In this document: positions 53,207-61,973 of the stretch, in pieces | Position numbering within the stretch: position 1 is the stretch's first letter | Layout: each line of letters starts with the position of its first letter | DNA from: Phycisphaerales bacterium | GTDB lineage: Bacteria; Planctomycetota; Phycisphaerae; Phycisphaerales; UBA1924 | Length of the DNA: 64,000 nt | Direction: 5' to 3' | Assembly: GCA_023382935.1 (NCBI GenBank) | Contig: JAHDXL010000004.1 | Coordinates: 84,112-148,111, forward strand | The notes under the pieces: model-generated | The model's database searches: none | Seen by the model: only the letters and a program-made list of their open reading frames with translations | What the model was told of the DNA's origin: nothing | Position numbers and translations under genes: made by a program

Positions 53207-54706
53207 TCAAGCCAGCGCCGCGACGGCGCGGCCGACGTAGGCGGGGCTTGCGGGGTCCACGCTGAACTCGGCAATGTTGGCCAGGGCCGGCGAGAGGTCG
53301 CCCGGAGTCAGATCCTTGCGCGCATCGAAGTGCTTGAGTTGCACGCGGTCGGGCCCGTGGACGATGGCGGCGAACTTGGCCATCTGCCTTTCCGCGTCGG
53401 CGAGGAGTTTCTTGAGGTTGCGCGTGCTCTTGTAGGTGTGGCGCGCGTGCAGTGGGCGCACGCCGCCGCAGCGCGGGTCGTAGCGGTCGGGGTGCCAGGG
53501 CTTGCGGTCTTCGCGGCTGCGCCAGGCCTCGCATTCCAGCCCGTGGCGCAGAAGGAACACGAGGCGCTCGGCGATGCGGTCGGTGGCCTCGTCGTCGGCT
53601 GACACAACAAACACGTCGGGGCGCACCGACGCGGGCCTGCGGCTGACGGCCATCGCCAGTTCCGGTCCCTGCGGGATCAGCCCCTTCTCTTCGAGCAGCA
53701 GGCTGAGCACCACATCTCCCATGCCGAAGCCGACGGCCGGGGTCGGGGGCCCGCCGAAGAGTTCGATCAAGTTGTCGTAGCGTCCGCCGCCGCAGATGGC
53801 CCGCTCTCCCTCGGCGATGAGTTCGAAGACGGTGCCGGTGTAATACGCCAGGCCGCGCACGATGGACAGGTCGAACTCGACCACGCCGACGAGGCCGTGG
53901 CGGATGAGCGTGCCGAAGAGCGGGCTGACCTGCTTGAACACGCCGATCTTCTGCTGTCCCTCGTCGCCGACCTTGATGACCGGGGGCATGCCGGCCTTGA
54001 ACAGCCAGGCGAGTTTGGGGTCCAGCCCGAGTTGCCCGAGGCGCAGGGCGATGGTCTCGACCGGGAGTTTGGAGGCCGCGTCGAGCAACTGCATCACCGG
54101 GTCGAGTTGATCGGCGCCGACTCCCTTCTCGGTCAGCCACTGGGCGATGGCGCCGCGATGACTCACCTTGGCGGCAAAATCCTTGTCCGAAAGCCCGAGC
54201 GAGCGACACAGTTGGACCGAGCAGCCGATGACCTCGGCCTCGGCGGCGGCGCGGGCCTCCTGCGAGCCGTCGTCGCCCAGGAAGTCGATGTTCCACTGGA
54301 GAAACTCGCGCAGGCGCCCGCGCTGCGGGCGCTCGGCCCGGAAGTACGGCCCGGCGGTGAACCACTTGCACGGCTTGGGCAACTGCTGGGCCCGGGCGGC
54401 GTACATGCGGGCCAGCGTGGGCGTGAACTCGGGGCGCAGCGCGTAGGGCGCCCGACCCGTTTCCCTGACCTGGGCGACTTCCTCCTCGGCCTTGCCGCTG
54501 AAAGCCTGGAACAACTCGCCGAGGATGCCCTCGCCGCTCTTGACCGCGTACAACTCGGTGGTTTCAAAGGTGGGGCCTTCGATTTCGTCGAACCCGTGGC
54601 GGATGGCCACATCGCGCCAGGCCTGCGTGAGGTAGCGTCGGGCGAGCACGTCGTCGGGGTACAGGTCGCGCGTGCCCTTGGGGGACTGGAAGCGGAAACT
54701 GGGCAT
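53207..54706 (-). CDS. hisS: Histidyl-tRNA synthetase
   Basis: The 499-residue class II synthetase starts at 54706 (MPSFRFQSPKGTRDLYPDD). Motif 1 lies around RRYLTQAWRDVAIRHGFDEI; motif 2 is YFRAERPQRGRLREFLQWNID; histidine-specific blocks are GLAYYTGTVFE and GGRYDNLIELFGG. A C-terminal anticodon-binding domain is present. TACTCT at 54712-54717 (minus strand) is a candidate -10 box a few bases from the start. Confidence 0.95.
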   Translation of the reverse strand: MPSFRFQSPKGTRDLYPDDVLARRYLTQAWRDVAIRHGFDEIEGPTFETTELYAVKSGEGILGELFQAFSGKAEEEVAQVRETGRAPYALRPEFTPTLARMYAARAQQLPKPCKWFTAGPYFRAERPQRGRLREFLQWNIDFLGDDGSQEARAAAEAEVIGCSVQLCRSLGLSDKDFAAKVSHRGAIAQWLTEKGVGADQLDPVMQLLDAASKLPVETIALRLGQLGLDPKLAWLFKAGMPPVIKVGDEGQQKIGVFKQVSPLFGTLIRHGLVGVVEFDLSIVRGLAYYTGTVFELIAEGERAICGGGRYDNLIELFGGPPTPAVGFGMGDVVLSLLLEEKGLIPQGPELAMAVSRRPASVRPDVFVVSADDEATDRIAERLVFLLRHGLECEAWRSREDRKPWHPDRYDPRCGGVRPLHARHTYKSTRNLKKLLADAERQMAKFAAIVHGPDRVQLKHFDARKDLTPGDLSPALANIAEFSVDPASPAYVGRAVAALA

Positions 54707-54850
54707 GGCGAAGAGTAGGGGAATGGGCAATGGGGAGTGGGTTCAGAGGGCCAGATAGCAGAGGGCCAGAGGGCCCGAGCGGAGGGGGCTTCCAGATGGC
54801 GAGTCTCTCTGGAAATCTGGCCATCTGCCATCTGGCTCTCTCCCTACGCC
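54707..54850. repeat. Intergenic region with inverted repeat
   Basis: CCAGATGGC (54792-54800) and GCCATCTGG (54827-54835) form a 9-bp perfect inverted repeat with further imperfect copies of GGCCAGA/TCTGGCC around it. It lies between hisS and the 21-bp array. No gene is seen on either strand that I would defend. Confidence 0.45.
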
Positions 54851-55039
54851 ACAGACGAGGCTTCGTGTGCGACGGATGAGGGCTTGTGGATGACAGACGA
54901 GGCCTCGCGGATGACAGACGAGGGCACAAGCACGGCCAACGAGGCCTCGAGCGCGGCCGATGAGCCCTCGTTTGTGACGGACGAGCCCACAAGCGCCGCA
55001 GATCAGGCCTCAAGCGCGACAGACCAGGCATCGTCCGCG
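54851..55039. repeat. Nine-unit 21-bp degenerate tandem repeat
   Basis: Nine consecutive 21-base units without gaps, consensus close to ACAGACGAGGCCTCGnnnGCG. Read rightward in frame they give the heptapeptide [TA]-D-[EQ]-x-S-x-A nine times (TDEASCA, TDEGLWM, TDEASRM and so on), with C/T changes concentrated at the third base of the Asp codon. An open frame spans it, but no convincing start or signal precedes it. Not a CRISPR: there are no spacers. Either a remnant coding repeat or a phased DNA array (21 bp is two helical turns). Confidence 0.7.
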
Positions 55040-55435
55040 GCACTTTCCCGCGCTTCGGCCCCCCATTGCCGTGGCCCGGCAGCGTTTGAAACCGCAGTGG
55101 CAGAGCGTGGGCGGGGTTGGGCGTCCGAGAAGAGCGAGCGCGGTCCTTCATCATTTGCGCGGGTCTCGCCCGTTGCGGCGCCATCGCCGCTGACTTCGGC
55201 GAAGACGGAGCACAGACTTGTGGAAAGGACTTATGGGCGGTCACAGGTTTGTGTCTTGCTGCACATCCGTCGCAAAAGGTCCGGATATGGCTTGTTTCAG
55301 ATTCGAGCGTGTGGCATACTGCCCATTGGTCACTCCGACCGCGGCGTGCTGGGCACCGAGCGGTGAGACGGTTCCCGTGTGGTGAGCGCTGAAGCGTTCG
55401 CCGGGTTTCCAAATTCCATTCCGGGGAGGTGTGTG
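55040..55435. other. Intergenic stretch upstream of the SUMF1-like gene
   Basis: About 400 bases with no gene I can support. The right part carries the candidate promoter at 55292-55323. Confidence 0.4.
55292..55323 (+). promoter_or_regulatory. Candidate promoter of the SUMF1-like gene
   Basis: TTGTTT (55292-55297), 17-base spacer, CATACTGCC (55315-55323). Spacing is ideal; the hexamers are moderate matches. Confidence 0.4.
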
Positions 55436-56488
55436 ATGTCGTATGTGGCGATGCGCGATTGGTGCGTTCAGGCTTTGGGTGGCATGCCCACGCTGTCTTC
55501 AGCGCGGGCATGGGTCGCGATGGCGGCCTCGACCCTGGCCACAACGGCGGCCCTTGCCGGGCCGGTGCCGGACTACGGACACGACTTCGTCGTCATCGGC
55601 GACCCGGGAAATCGCCCGGTGAACCAGGAAGAGGGGCCGCGGTTCTATCCGCCCTATGCGACCGAACCGCTGTCCGTCGGCAGCGTGAATTACCGCTATC
55701 GCATGGCCCGCACCGAGGTGACGGTCGGCCAGTGGCTCGATTTCGTCAATGCCTACGCGCGGTACTACGACGGGCCGACCAACTGGAGCGAGTTCACCAG
55801 TACATGGATTGTCTATGACCACGGATCCGAGCAGTATCGGGCGCTCGCGGGCACCGAGAATTATGCCGCCAACATGGGCTGGCGATACGCGGCTCGATAC
55901 TGCAACTGGCTTCAGAACGGACAGTCGCTCGATCAGGCGGCGTTCGAAAGCGGCGCGTACGACACCTCGACGTTCGGCGAGAATCCGGACGGGTCCTTCA
56001 CCGATCAACTCCACCACAGCCCCGATGCCCTTTTCTGGATTCCCACGCTGGACGAGTGGACCAAGGCCATGCACTGGGATCCATCGAAGAACGACGGCGA
56101 GGGCGGATACTGGCGCTACCCGACATCGAGCGATGGGGCTCCGATTCCCGGTGCACCGGGCTCGGGTGAGACCAACGCGGGCACGGGTGAGTTCTACGAC
56201 GTTGGTGCATATGCCGACGCGATGAGCCCGTGGGGGCTACTCGACGGCTCGGGGGGGTTGTCGGAGCTCTTGGAAGACACAGAACAACAGCGGCTTTCTC
56301 GCTACGCCAGAGGGTCGAGTTGGTCTCGTTCCGTCTACTTTGACCAGATTGATGCGTTGTTGACCGACAGTGTGGGCTTTTCTGGCGATGGTTTGAGATT
56401 GGCGTCCGCTGTACCGCCGCCGCCCATGTCTGGGTGGGGAGTCGCGCTGATTTGCCTTTGGATCGGAAGACCTAATCGAAAGGAGTAA
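55436..56488 (+). CDS. Secreted SUMF1/formylglycine-generating-enzyme-like protein
   Basis: ATG 55436 (GGGAGG upstream) gives 350 residues with a signal region ending near TAALAG. The SUMF1/FGE-like fold is seen in NYRYRMARTEVTVGQWLDF, MGWRYAARYCNWLQNG, FWIPTLDEWTKAMHWDP, GGYWRYPTSSDGAP, SPWGLLDGSGGLSELLED and RYARGSSWS. The paired active-site cysteines of true FGE near the C-terminus are not seen, so it is probably a binding or structural member. It ends with a short hydrophobic segment (GWGVALICLWIG) and basic tail. Its last codons contain the AAAGGAG of the next gene. Confidence 0.8.
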   Translation: MSYVAMRDWCVQALGGMPTLSSARAWVAMAASTLATTAALAGPVPDYGHDFVVIGDPGNRPVNQEEGPRFYPPYATEPLSVGSVNYRYRMARTEVTVGQWLDFVNAYARYYDGPTNWSEFTSTWIVYDHGSEQYRALAGTENYAANMGWRYAARYCNWLQNGQSLDQAAFESGAYDTSTFGENPDGSFTDQLHHSPDALFWIPTLDEWTKAMHWDPSKNDGEGGYWRYPTSSDGAPIPGAPGSGETNAGTGEFYDVGAYADAMSPWGLLDGSGGLSELLEDTEQQRLSRYARGSSWSRSVYFDQIDALLTDSVGFSGDGLRLASAVPPPPMSGWGVALICLWIGRPNRKE

Positions 56489-56512
56489 TTTCATGCGAAA
56501 ATTTCATGCGAA
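56487..56512 (+). repeat. 13-bp perfect tandem duplication across a start codon
   Basis: AATTTCATGCGAA at 56487-56499 is repeated exactly at 56500-56512. Each copy contains an ATG. The first ATG (56493) is 7 bases after AAAGGAG but out of frame with the downstream gene; the second (56506) is in frame but 20 bases from the AAAGGAG. Confidence 0.9.
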
Positions 56513-58360
56513 GCGCCCTGACGATCGGCTTGATTGCGCAGACGCTGGCTCTGGCCACCGCCAACGCGCAGGTCTGCCCATTTTCCGTGACACACAACGC
56601 CGACTCGCTCAACGTTACCTGCACCGAGGTGTCATCGGGAGTGTGGGACTTGAAACTGACCATCGTTGACGATGGGACGCCGACCGTTACGGTTACAGTC
56701 AACGACATGTCTGGCGGAGGGTCTCCGACAATCAGGGACTTGGTCTTCGATCTGACCAATAACTCTGGGAACGGGCCGTATGTCAGCGCAGTCGTCAAGG
56801 GGCCGACTGGGGACGAACTCAACCTAGCGGGTCTCAGTTCGGTCACCGTGGACACTGACACTGGCGGCGAGTTGTATCTCGTCGATCTTCGAGTTGGTGG
56901 AGACCTCGGCTCGGTGACTGCCCAACGCCTTGACAGCCTCAGAACAACCGGAGACGTCACCGGAGACATCACCATACTTGAGGTTGCTGGCGTCTTTTCT
57001 GGTTCGATCGGAACGCTGGTGGTGGATGGCGACTTCCTGGGCTCCATAGATTTTGATCCGAACGACACGGGCAGCAAGATCGATACGCTCTCTGTCGGTG
57101 GAGACATCGGCACAAGCATGTCACCCGTGTCAATCAGCGCATCGGCAACCATCGGACTCATCTCGTGCGACACACCTGTACGGTGATGTGGCGACGCTGC
57201 ACAATGGGACCATTCGACGTATAGAAACGTCTGGGGTGCTGCAAGGCAACATCCAGTCGGCGAAGATCAAGACGGTCGCTGGCGGTGGCGGCAGCGGTGA
57301 CCCTGGTGTCTTCATCGGAAGCGGCGACTACAAGGACACATTGGCGTGTACCATCGAGTTGGCCGGCGACATCGACATACCCGGAAACATCGGCGATGAG
57401 GCAACTGTGCAGGTGGCCAGCATCCCGAGCGGTTACAGTGTCACTGTCGGCGGCGACGTGGAAGCGGGCGGAGAGGTCCAAGTATTGGGCGATCTGGCCG
57501 GAACTCTGGATGTCACGGGAGACATTGGCGGGACGGTCACGATCTATGACGGCCTGTCAGGCACCATCACGTGCGGCTCGGCTGGCCTTGCGGCGCAGAT
57601 TCTCGTCAATCAGCAGAACGGCTCAGCAGAGTGGTCCGGCGACGTCGTCATCGGGTCGACCACGCTCGGCCCCGGCGAGACCGGCGACTACCAAGCCCCC
57701 TACTACGGCGTCCTCAGTTCCACGCTCGGCGGCGGCGCCGTCGGGCTCGTCCCCTTCAACTTCCACCCCAAGGACTCGGCCCCCGACCACGACAGCGTGG
57801 TCACCACCGGCGCCCTCTCGACCGTGCAGATCGCCCACTACGGTCCGGTGTCGGTTGCGTCGGGAAACGGCGTCCGCGTCTTCGAGGGATCGTGGGCGAT
57901 CCCGATCGGATACTCTGAGTACAACGAAATCCCCCTGTGCTCCGGTCCGGCATACTGGGACGAGTGGGACGGCGAGGGCGACTTCGACGTTTCCGTCAGC
58001 GGGCGCGTCATAACCATCACGGGCGATGAGCGGACGTTTACCACCGGCAAGGCCTATCAGATCATTCCCGACGGGCTCGTGTGCGCCGGCATCCCCGGCA
58101 CGCCCGACGTGGTCTACATCTCCAACTGGTTCGGCGCGTGGGACGAAGACAACGATGAGTTCTGCGACGGCCTGCCCGAGACCAACGGCTACGGGTTCGT
58201 GATCCCCAGCAAGTTCGACCTCAATCTCAGTTTGGAACTGGAGACCGGCGACGTCGACACCTGGCTGACCGAGCCGGTGGACCTTGACGATGACGACGAC
58301 GCCGATGTGCTCGACCTGGCTGCCGTGATTGACGCGGTCGTCAACGGCAGCGATGAGTAG
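56506..58360 (+). pseudogene. Broken secreted repeat protein with acidic dockerin-like tail
   Basis: From ATG 56506 a signal peptide (MRSALTIGLIAQTLALATANAQ) and beta-repeats (DLRVGGDLGSVTAQRL, TTGDVTGDITILEVAGVFSG, GTLVVDGDFLGSID) run to a stop at 57184-57186. The same protein resumes in another frame from about 57165 (THLYGDVATLHNGTIRRIE) with more GDxxG-type repeats, continuing to a tail DLDDDDDADVLDLAAVIDAV at 58360. The 1855-base span is one base over a multiple of three, as a single insertion near 57165-57180 predicts. The 13-bp duplication also places the good ribosome-binding site before a wrong-frame ATG. The intact product would be about 617 residues, surface-exposed, probably paired with the SUMF1-like gene. 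Confidence 0.72.
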
Positions 58361-58675
58361 TCCAGCGTGCACCCGCGCACCGTGGGGTTCCAAGCACAAT
58401 CATGGCGAAGGGCGGGGAGCGGCAAGTGGCCGCCCCCATTTCGTTGGGCCGCGATCGCTCGCCAACCCCACCCTGTTTGGCCCAACCCGGTGCGTTGCAT
58501 CTCTCCGCGGCCTCCGCTCTCTCCGCCACCTCCGCGTACTCCTGAAAGCGGGCCCCGGGCGTGGGCCGACCTCCCGAACGCACCCCCCTATCATCTGCCC
58601 ACAGCCCACGGGCCAGAGCGTCCGGGGGCGGTGCGGTCGGCTCGGGGAGCCGAACTCCCCCGCTTCGGAGACGTC
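58361..58675. other. Intergenic stretch before the nuoG-like gene
   Basis: 315 bases. GGGCGG at 58410-58415 can pair with CCGCCC at 58430-58435 across 14 bases, a weak terminator-like hairpin without a strong T-run. No gene or RNA is recognised. Confidence 0.35.
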
Positions 58676-60442
58676 ATGCCGAGCATCAAGGTCAACGGGA
58701 AGGTCTGTACGTTTGAGAAGGGTGAGAAGATCATCGACGTGGCCTTGCGGTCGGGCGTCGAGATCCCCCACTACTGCTACCACCCGGGGCTCTCGGTGCC
58801 AGCGCAGTGCCGCATCTGCCTGGCCGAGATCTGGGCGCCCAACCCTCGCAACGACAACAAGTTGGAGCCGCTCATGGGCGGCAAACTGCTGCCCACCTGC
58901 GCGACCGACTGCACCGACGGGATGGAGGTCTACACCGACAGCCCCAAGTCGGTGGCCAACCAGAAGGCGGTGATGGAGTACCTGCTCATCAACCACCCGC
59001 TGGACTGCCCGGTGTGCGACCAGGCCGGCGAGTGCACGCTGCAGGATTACAGTTACCGATACGGGCGCGGCACCAGCCGGTTTGAAGAGGTCAAGGTCAA
59101 GCAGGCCAAGAAGGACCTGGGGCCCAACGTCTACATCTACTCGGATCGGTGCATCATGTGCACGCGGTGCGTGCGCTTTGCCCGCGAGATTCCCGGCACC
59201 AGCGAACTGATGATCGAGGGGCGCGGAAACATCAGCCAGATCGACGTGTTCCCCGGCGAGGCGCTGGACAACCCGCTCTCGGGCAACGTGGTCGACCTGT
59301 GCCCGGTGGGCGCGCTGCTCGACAAGGATTTTCTGTTCGCCCAGCGGGTGTGGTTCCTGAAGCGCACGCCTTCGATCGACGGGATCACGGCCTCGGGAGA
59401 CAACATCTGGATCGAACACAATCAGGGACGCATCTATCGCCTCAAGCCACGGAAGAACATGGCGATCAACCGCTGGTGGATCAGCGACGAGGTGCGCTAC
59501 GGGTGGAAGTTCGTCCACTCCGAGAATCGCCTGACCACACCTTTGCGGCGCCAGCACGGGGTGCTGGTCGAGAGCGGGTGGCAGAAGGCGATCGACCAGA
59601 TGATCGCAGGAGTGGCGGCCGCAAGCAGCGACGTGGGCAAGCGCGTCGGCCTGCTGGTCAGCCCAATGCTCAGTTGCGAAGACGCGTACCTGCTGGTGCA
59701 GATGGCGCGGAAACTCGACCCGCAGGCGGTGATCGCGATGGGTCCGGTGCCGGTCGATGGTCAGGACCAGATTTTCCCGCCTGGCACGCCGGCTGAGGAT
59801 CCAAAGTCGTTCCGCATCTGCGCCGAGAAGGCGCCGAACGCGCGGGGCGTCAAGCGCGTGCTGGACACGTTCGGCGGGCGCGTGGGCTTCGAAGAGTTCG
59901 TCGGCAAAGTCGCGTCGGGCGAAGTCGGGGCCGCGATCGTCACCGGCAACTACCCGAGCACGTGGGCGACGGAGAACGTCGTTGGCGCGCTCGACAAGGC
60001 GTACCTGGTCGCCATTGATTGTCTGGCCAGCGACCTGACAAACGCGGCCGACATCGTGCTGCCAGCCGGCACGTTTGCGGAGAAGGCGGGCACGTTTGAG
60101 AATCACGCGGGCGTGTTGCAGGCCTTTGAGCAGGCGATCCCGGTGGTCGGGCAAAGCAAGCCCGAGGCGCAGATCGCGCTGGACGTGCTGGCGGTGCTCG
60201 ACGGGCAGGATCTCGTGCGTCCGCAGGCCGGATACCACGACATGATCGTGGATGAAGGTCCGGGGCAGGTGCCGGCGGCCACGGCGTCGGTGGCGGTGCC
60301 GCGGGCGCGGCTCTACAACGCGGCCGACACGCGGACGCAGATGGCCGAGACAAACGGGGCGCTGGGTGTGTTCGTGAGCGACGTGAAACTGCCGGTGCAG
60401 GCCGAGCACGTCGAGACGGACATGCCGCTGGTGGAGTTGTGA
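58676..60442 (+). CDS. nuoG: NuoG-like NADH:quinone oxidoreductase subunit
   Basis: ATG 58676 gives 588 residues. The N-terminal 2Fe-2S ferredoxin part has EIPHYCYHPGLSVPAQCRICLAE and LLPTCATDC. The His/Cys cluster site is HPLDCPVCDQAGECTLQ, 4Fe-4S ligands are DRCIMCTRCVRF and DLCPVGAL, and a truncated molybdopterin-oxidoreductase-like domain follows. It is shorter than E. coli NuoG (about 900). No other nuo gene is adjacent, which is unusual but possible if nuo genes are dispersed. It could also serve another NADH-linked enzyme such as a formate dehydrogenase. Two hairpins follow the stop. Confidence 0.82.
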   Translation: MPSIKVNGKVCTFEKGEKIIDVALRSGVEIPHYCYHPGLSVPAQCRICLAEIWAPNPRNDNKLEPLMGGKLLPTCATDCTDGMEVYTDSPKSVANQKAVMEYLLINHPLDCPVCDQAGECTLQDYSYRYGRGTSRFEEVKVKQAKKDLGPNVYIYSDRCIMCTRCVRFAREIPGTSELMIEGRGNISQIDVFPGEALDNPLSGNVVDLCPVGALLDKDFLFAQRVWFLKRTPSIDGITASGDNIWIEHNQGRIYRLKPRKNMAINRWWISDEVRYGWKFVHSENRLTTPLRRQHGVLVESGWQKAIDQMIAGVAAASSDVGKRVGLLVSPMLSCEDAYLLVQMARKLDPQAVIAMGPVPVDGQDQIFPPGTPAEDPKSFRICAEKAPNARGVKRVLDTFGGRVGFEEFVGKVASGEVGAAIVTGNYPSTWATENVVGALDKAYLVAIDCLASDLTNAADIVLPAGTFAEKAGTFENHAGVLQAFEQAIPVVGQSKPEAQIALDVLAVLDGQDLVRPQAGYHDMIVDEGPGQVPAATASVAVPRARLYNAADTRTQMAETNGALGVFVSDVKLPVQAEHVETDMPLVEL

Positions 60443-60443
60443 G

Positions 60444-60532
60444 TGTGCCAGTGACCTCGGACTTCCGAGGTCGCTGACCGCGCAGGTGTGGGTGGAAAAC
60501 AGCAACCTCCGCAGACGGAGGTTGCTGGCACA
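60444..60532. repeat. 89-base three-way-junction element downstream of nuoG-like gene
   Basis: TGTGCCAG (60444-60451) and CTGGCACA (60525-60532) are perfect 8-base inverted repeats that enclose two hairpins. The first is GACCTCGG/CCGAGGTC (60453-60472, loop ACTT). The second is AGCAACCTCCG/CGGAGGTTGCT (60501-60526, loop CAGA). As RNA or single-stranded DNA it would fold into a three-way junction. It may be a REP/MITE-like element or a terminator structure. Confidence 0.6.
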
Positions 60533-60559
60533 GACACGAGTACCAACGAGCCCAGACCG

Positions 60560-61015
60560 TCAGGAAGGGGTTTCTGTCGATTGTGGGCCGGCCGCCTGCT
60601 CAGGGTCGCGGCTGGTGTTGCTCCGGCGTGTGGGGCGTTCCCAGTCCCACGCCACGGCGGTGCGCCAGCCGTTGCGCACGGCTTCGGCCGTGTAGGCGCG
60701 CCCGCACTCGGGACAGGCGCCGGTTGGCTCGTCGTGCGGCAGCGGATAGCCGCAGCCGATGCAAAGCAGGCCGTCGGCGGCGCGAAGTTCGCGTCGCACA
60801 AGGATACCCCGACGTGCCACCATTCCCGTCGCGATCAAGTGAACGACCAGCACGACCCACGGCCCGATGAACGCAGGGCGCCACGAAGTGGTCTTGGTGG
60901 CAATGATCCAGACCGGAAGCGAGGCGAACAGCACAAGCGCCGGAACACCAAGCCGGAGATAGGGCCCGAGCATCCACCACATGGTCGCACGGCGTCCTCG
61001 CATCGTGCGCTTCAT
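60560..61015 (-). CDS. Family B membrane zinc-ribbon protein, copy B4
   Basis: The start is at 61015 (MKRTMRGRRATMWWMLGPYL) or twelve bases later; 151 residues. Two transmembrane helices (about 14-38 and 46-68) are followed by a cytoplasmic zinc ribbon CIGCGYPLPHDEP then CPECGRAY, and a basic tail. The CxxCG...CPECG signature is widespread in small planctomycete membrane proteins of unknown function. It is the last copy of an array of related A and B genes and has no A partner directly upstream except the broken B3. Confidence 0.72.
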   Translation of the reverse strand: MKRTMRGRRATMWWMLGPYLRLGVPALVLFASLPVWIIATKTTSWRPAFIGPWVVLVVHLIATGMVARRGILVRRELRAADGLLCIGCGYPLPHDEPTGACPECGRAYTAEAVRNGWRTAVAWDWERPTRRSNTSRDPEQAAGPQSTETPS

Positions 61016-61022
61016 GCTTCCA

Positions 61023-61432
61023 TCATTCGCAAGGATCTTCTGTCTCGTGGCGAGGTCCGATCGCCTCGTGCATCGCGCTGCCTGCTCGGGCACCCCGCCC
61101 GCATGTGCTGCCGTCATACGCGATGGTGGATCGCCACTTTTCACGCACCGCTTCAATGTCGTACATGACGCCGCACCCGGGGCAGTGGCCCACATCGGGG
61201 CTGTGGGCCAGATCATTGCCACATTCGAGACCAAACCGGGCTTCGTTGCTCCGGAGTTGCTCACTCACGGACCGATCCACCGACCTTGGATGAGAAGGAC
61301 AACCCAAGTGACGACGGCATAGCCGCCCACCAGCAAGATGGCGCCCTGCCAACCGGCGAGGGATGCGGGGATGAGCAGAATGAGCGCGGGAACTGGGGGT
61401 AACGCGCACCATAGGACGGGCCTCACCAACAT
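61023..61432 (-). pseudogene. Family B copy B3, frameshifted and missing a zinc ligand
   Basis: The protein starts about 61432 (MLVRPVLWCALPPVPALIL) with two transmembrane helices and stops at 61265. The ribbon region continues in another frame (SVSEQLRSNEARFGLECGND, CPGCGVMYDIEAVREKW) to 61023. One base is missing near 61265-61275, and the 410-base span fits. The first ribbon Cys of the family (F-C-x-x-C-G) is Gly here (FGLECG). Frameshift plus lost ligand mark it as decayed. Confidence 0.7.
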
Positions 61433-61462
61433 GGACTGTCGGCTCTGCACGCTTGCCTCCTG

Positions 61463-61561
61463 CAGGATTCGAACTCCACACTGCTCCAAGTCCAATTGCA
61501 GATGTCGCAATGCGGCCTCCATGGCATTGAACAACTCCGCGGCACACTGCGCAGATGTCAA
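61463..61561 (-). pseudogene. Family A fragment, copy A3 (last about 33 residues only)
   Basis: AQCAAELFNAMEAALRHLQL leading to CGVRIL is the extreme C-terminus of family A, with its C-x10-A-x10-C spacing, but nothing upstream. The stop that follows CGVRIL/CGVRVL in the other copies (TAG) is CAG here, so translation would run into B3. It is a truncated duplicate. Confidence 0.65.
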
Positions 61562-61959
61562 CAGCCGGATCGCCGCCGGAGCCGCCTGCCGCTGCGATCA
61601 AATGGCCCCACCACCGATCTCCACATGCTGCGGACGGCGCGGATCTCGTAGGACCGTCCACACTCGGGGCAGCAGCCGATCGATTCAAGGCCGACGAGGC
61701 TGTGTCCGCAGTGCAGGCAGAAGCATCCATGCCCCGACCGAAGTTCACGGCGCACTCTTATCACGCGCCAAAGGACCAGGCCTTGGGCGCACGCAACCAC
61801 GCCGACGACCACAATTCCTGCGCCGACGCGCTCGATCCCAACTCCGGGTTGCGATCCGAGGCCGACCGCTCCCCACAAACGCCAGGCCGCAAGCGCCGGC
61901 AGTACCAACCAGACGTAAGGACCAACAATCCACCAGATCGTGGCTCGGCGTCCGCGCAC
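61558..61959 (-). CDS. Family B membrane zinc-ribbon protein, copy B2
   Basis: A GTG start at 61959 (VRGRRATIWWIVGPYVWLVL) is chosen because GRRATxWWxxGPY aligns with copy B4; 133 residues. It has two transmembrane helices, then VIRVRRELRSGHGCFCLHCG and CPECGRSYEIRAV with all four zinc cysteines, then a basic tail. The start lies 14 bases after the A2 stop. It is probably functional. Confidence 0.65.
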   Translation of the reverse strand: MRGRRATIWWIVGPYVWLVLPALAAWRLWGAVGLGSQPGVGIERVGAGIVVVGVVACAQGLVLWRVIRVRRELRSGHGCFCLHCGHSLVGLESIGCCPECGRSYEIRAVRSMWRSVVGPFDRSGRRLRRRSGC

Positions 61960-61973
61960 ACCGGTCTCCGAGG

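Noticed and set aside
53169..54371. Minus-strand 400-codon frame overlapping hisS
   Set aside because: Arg/Pro-rich shadow in another frame of hisS.
54851..55039. CRISPR-like regular repeats
   Set aside because: The units are contiguous with no spacers and diverge from each other; no cas gene in the window.
58400..60505. 701-codon minus-strand open frame opposite the nuoG-like gene
   Set aside because: Exact antisense of a clearly conserved gene; composition is typical of a shadow frame.
61462..61479. GAGTTCGAATCC on the minus strand, resembling a tRNA T-loop
   Set aside because: No acceptor, D or anticodon stem around it, and it codes for the conserved CGVRIL end of family A.
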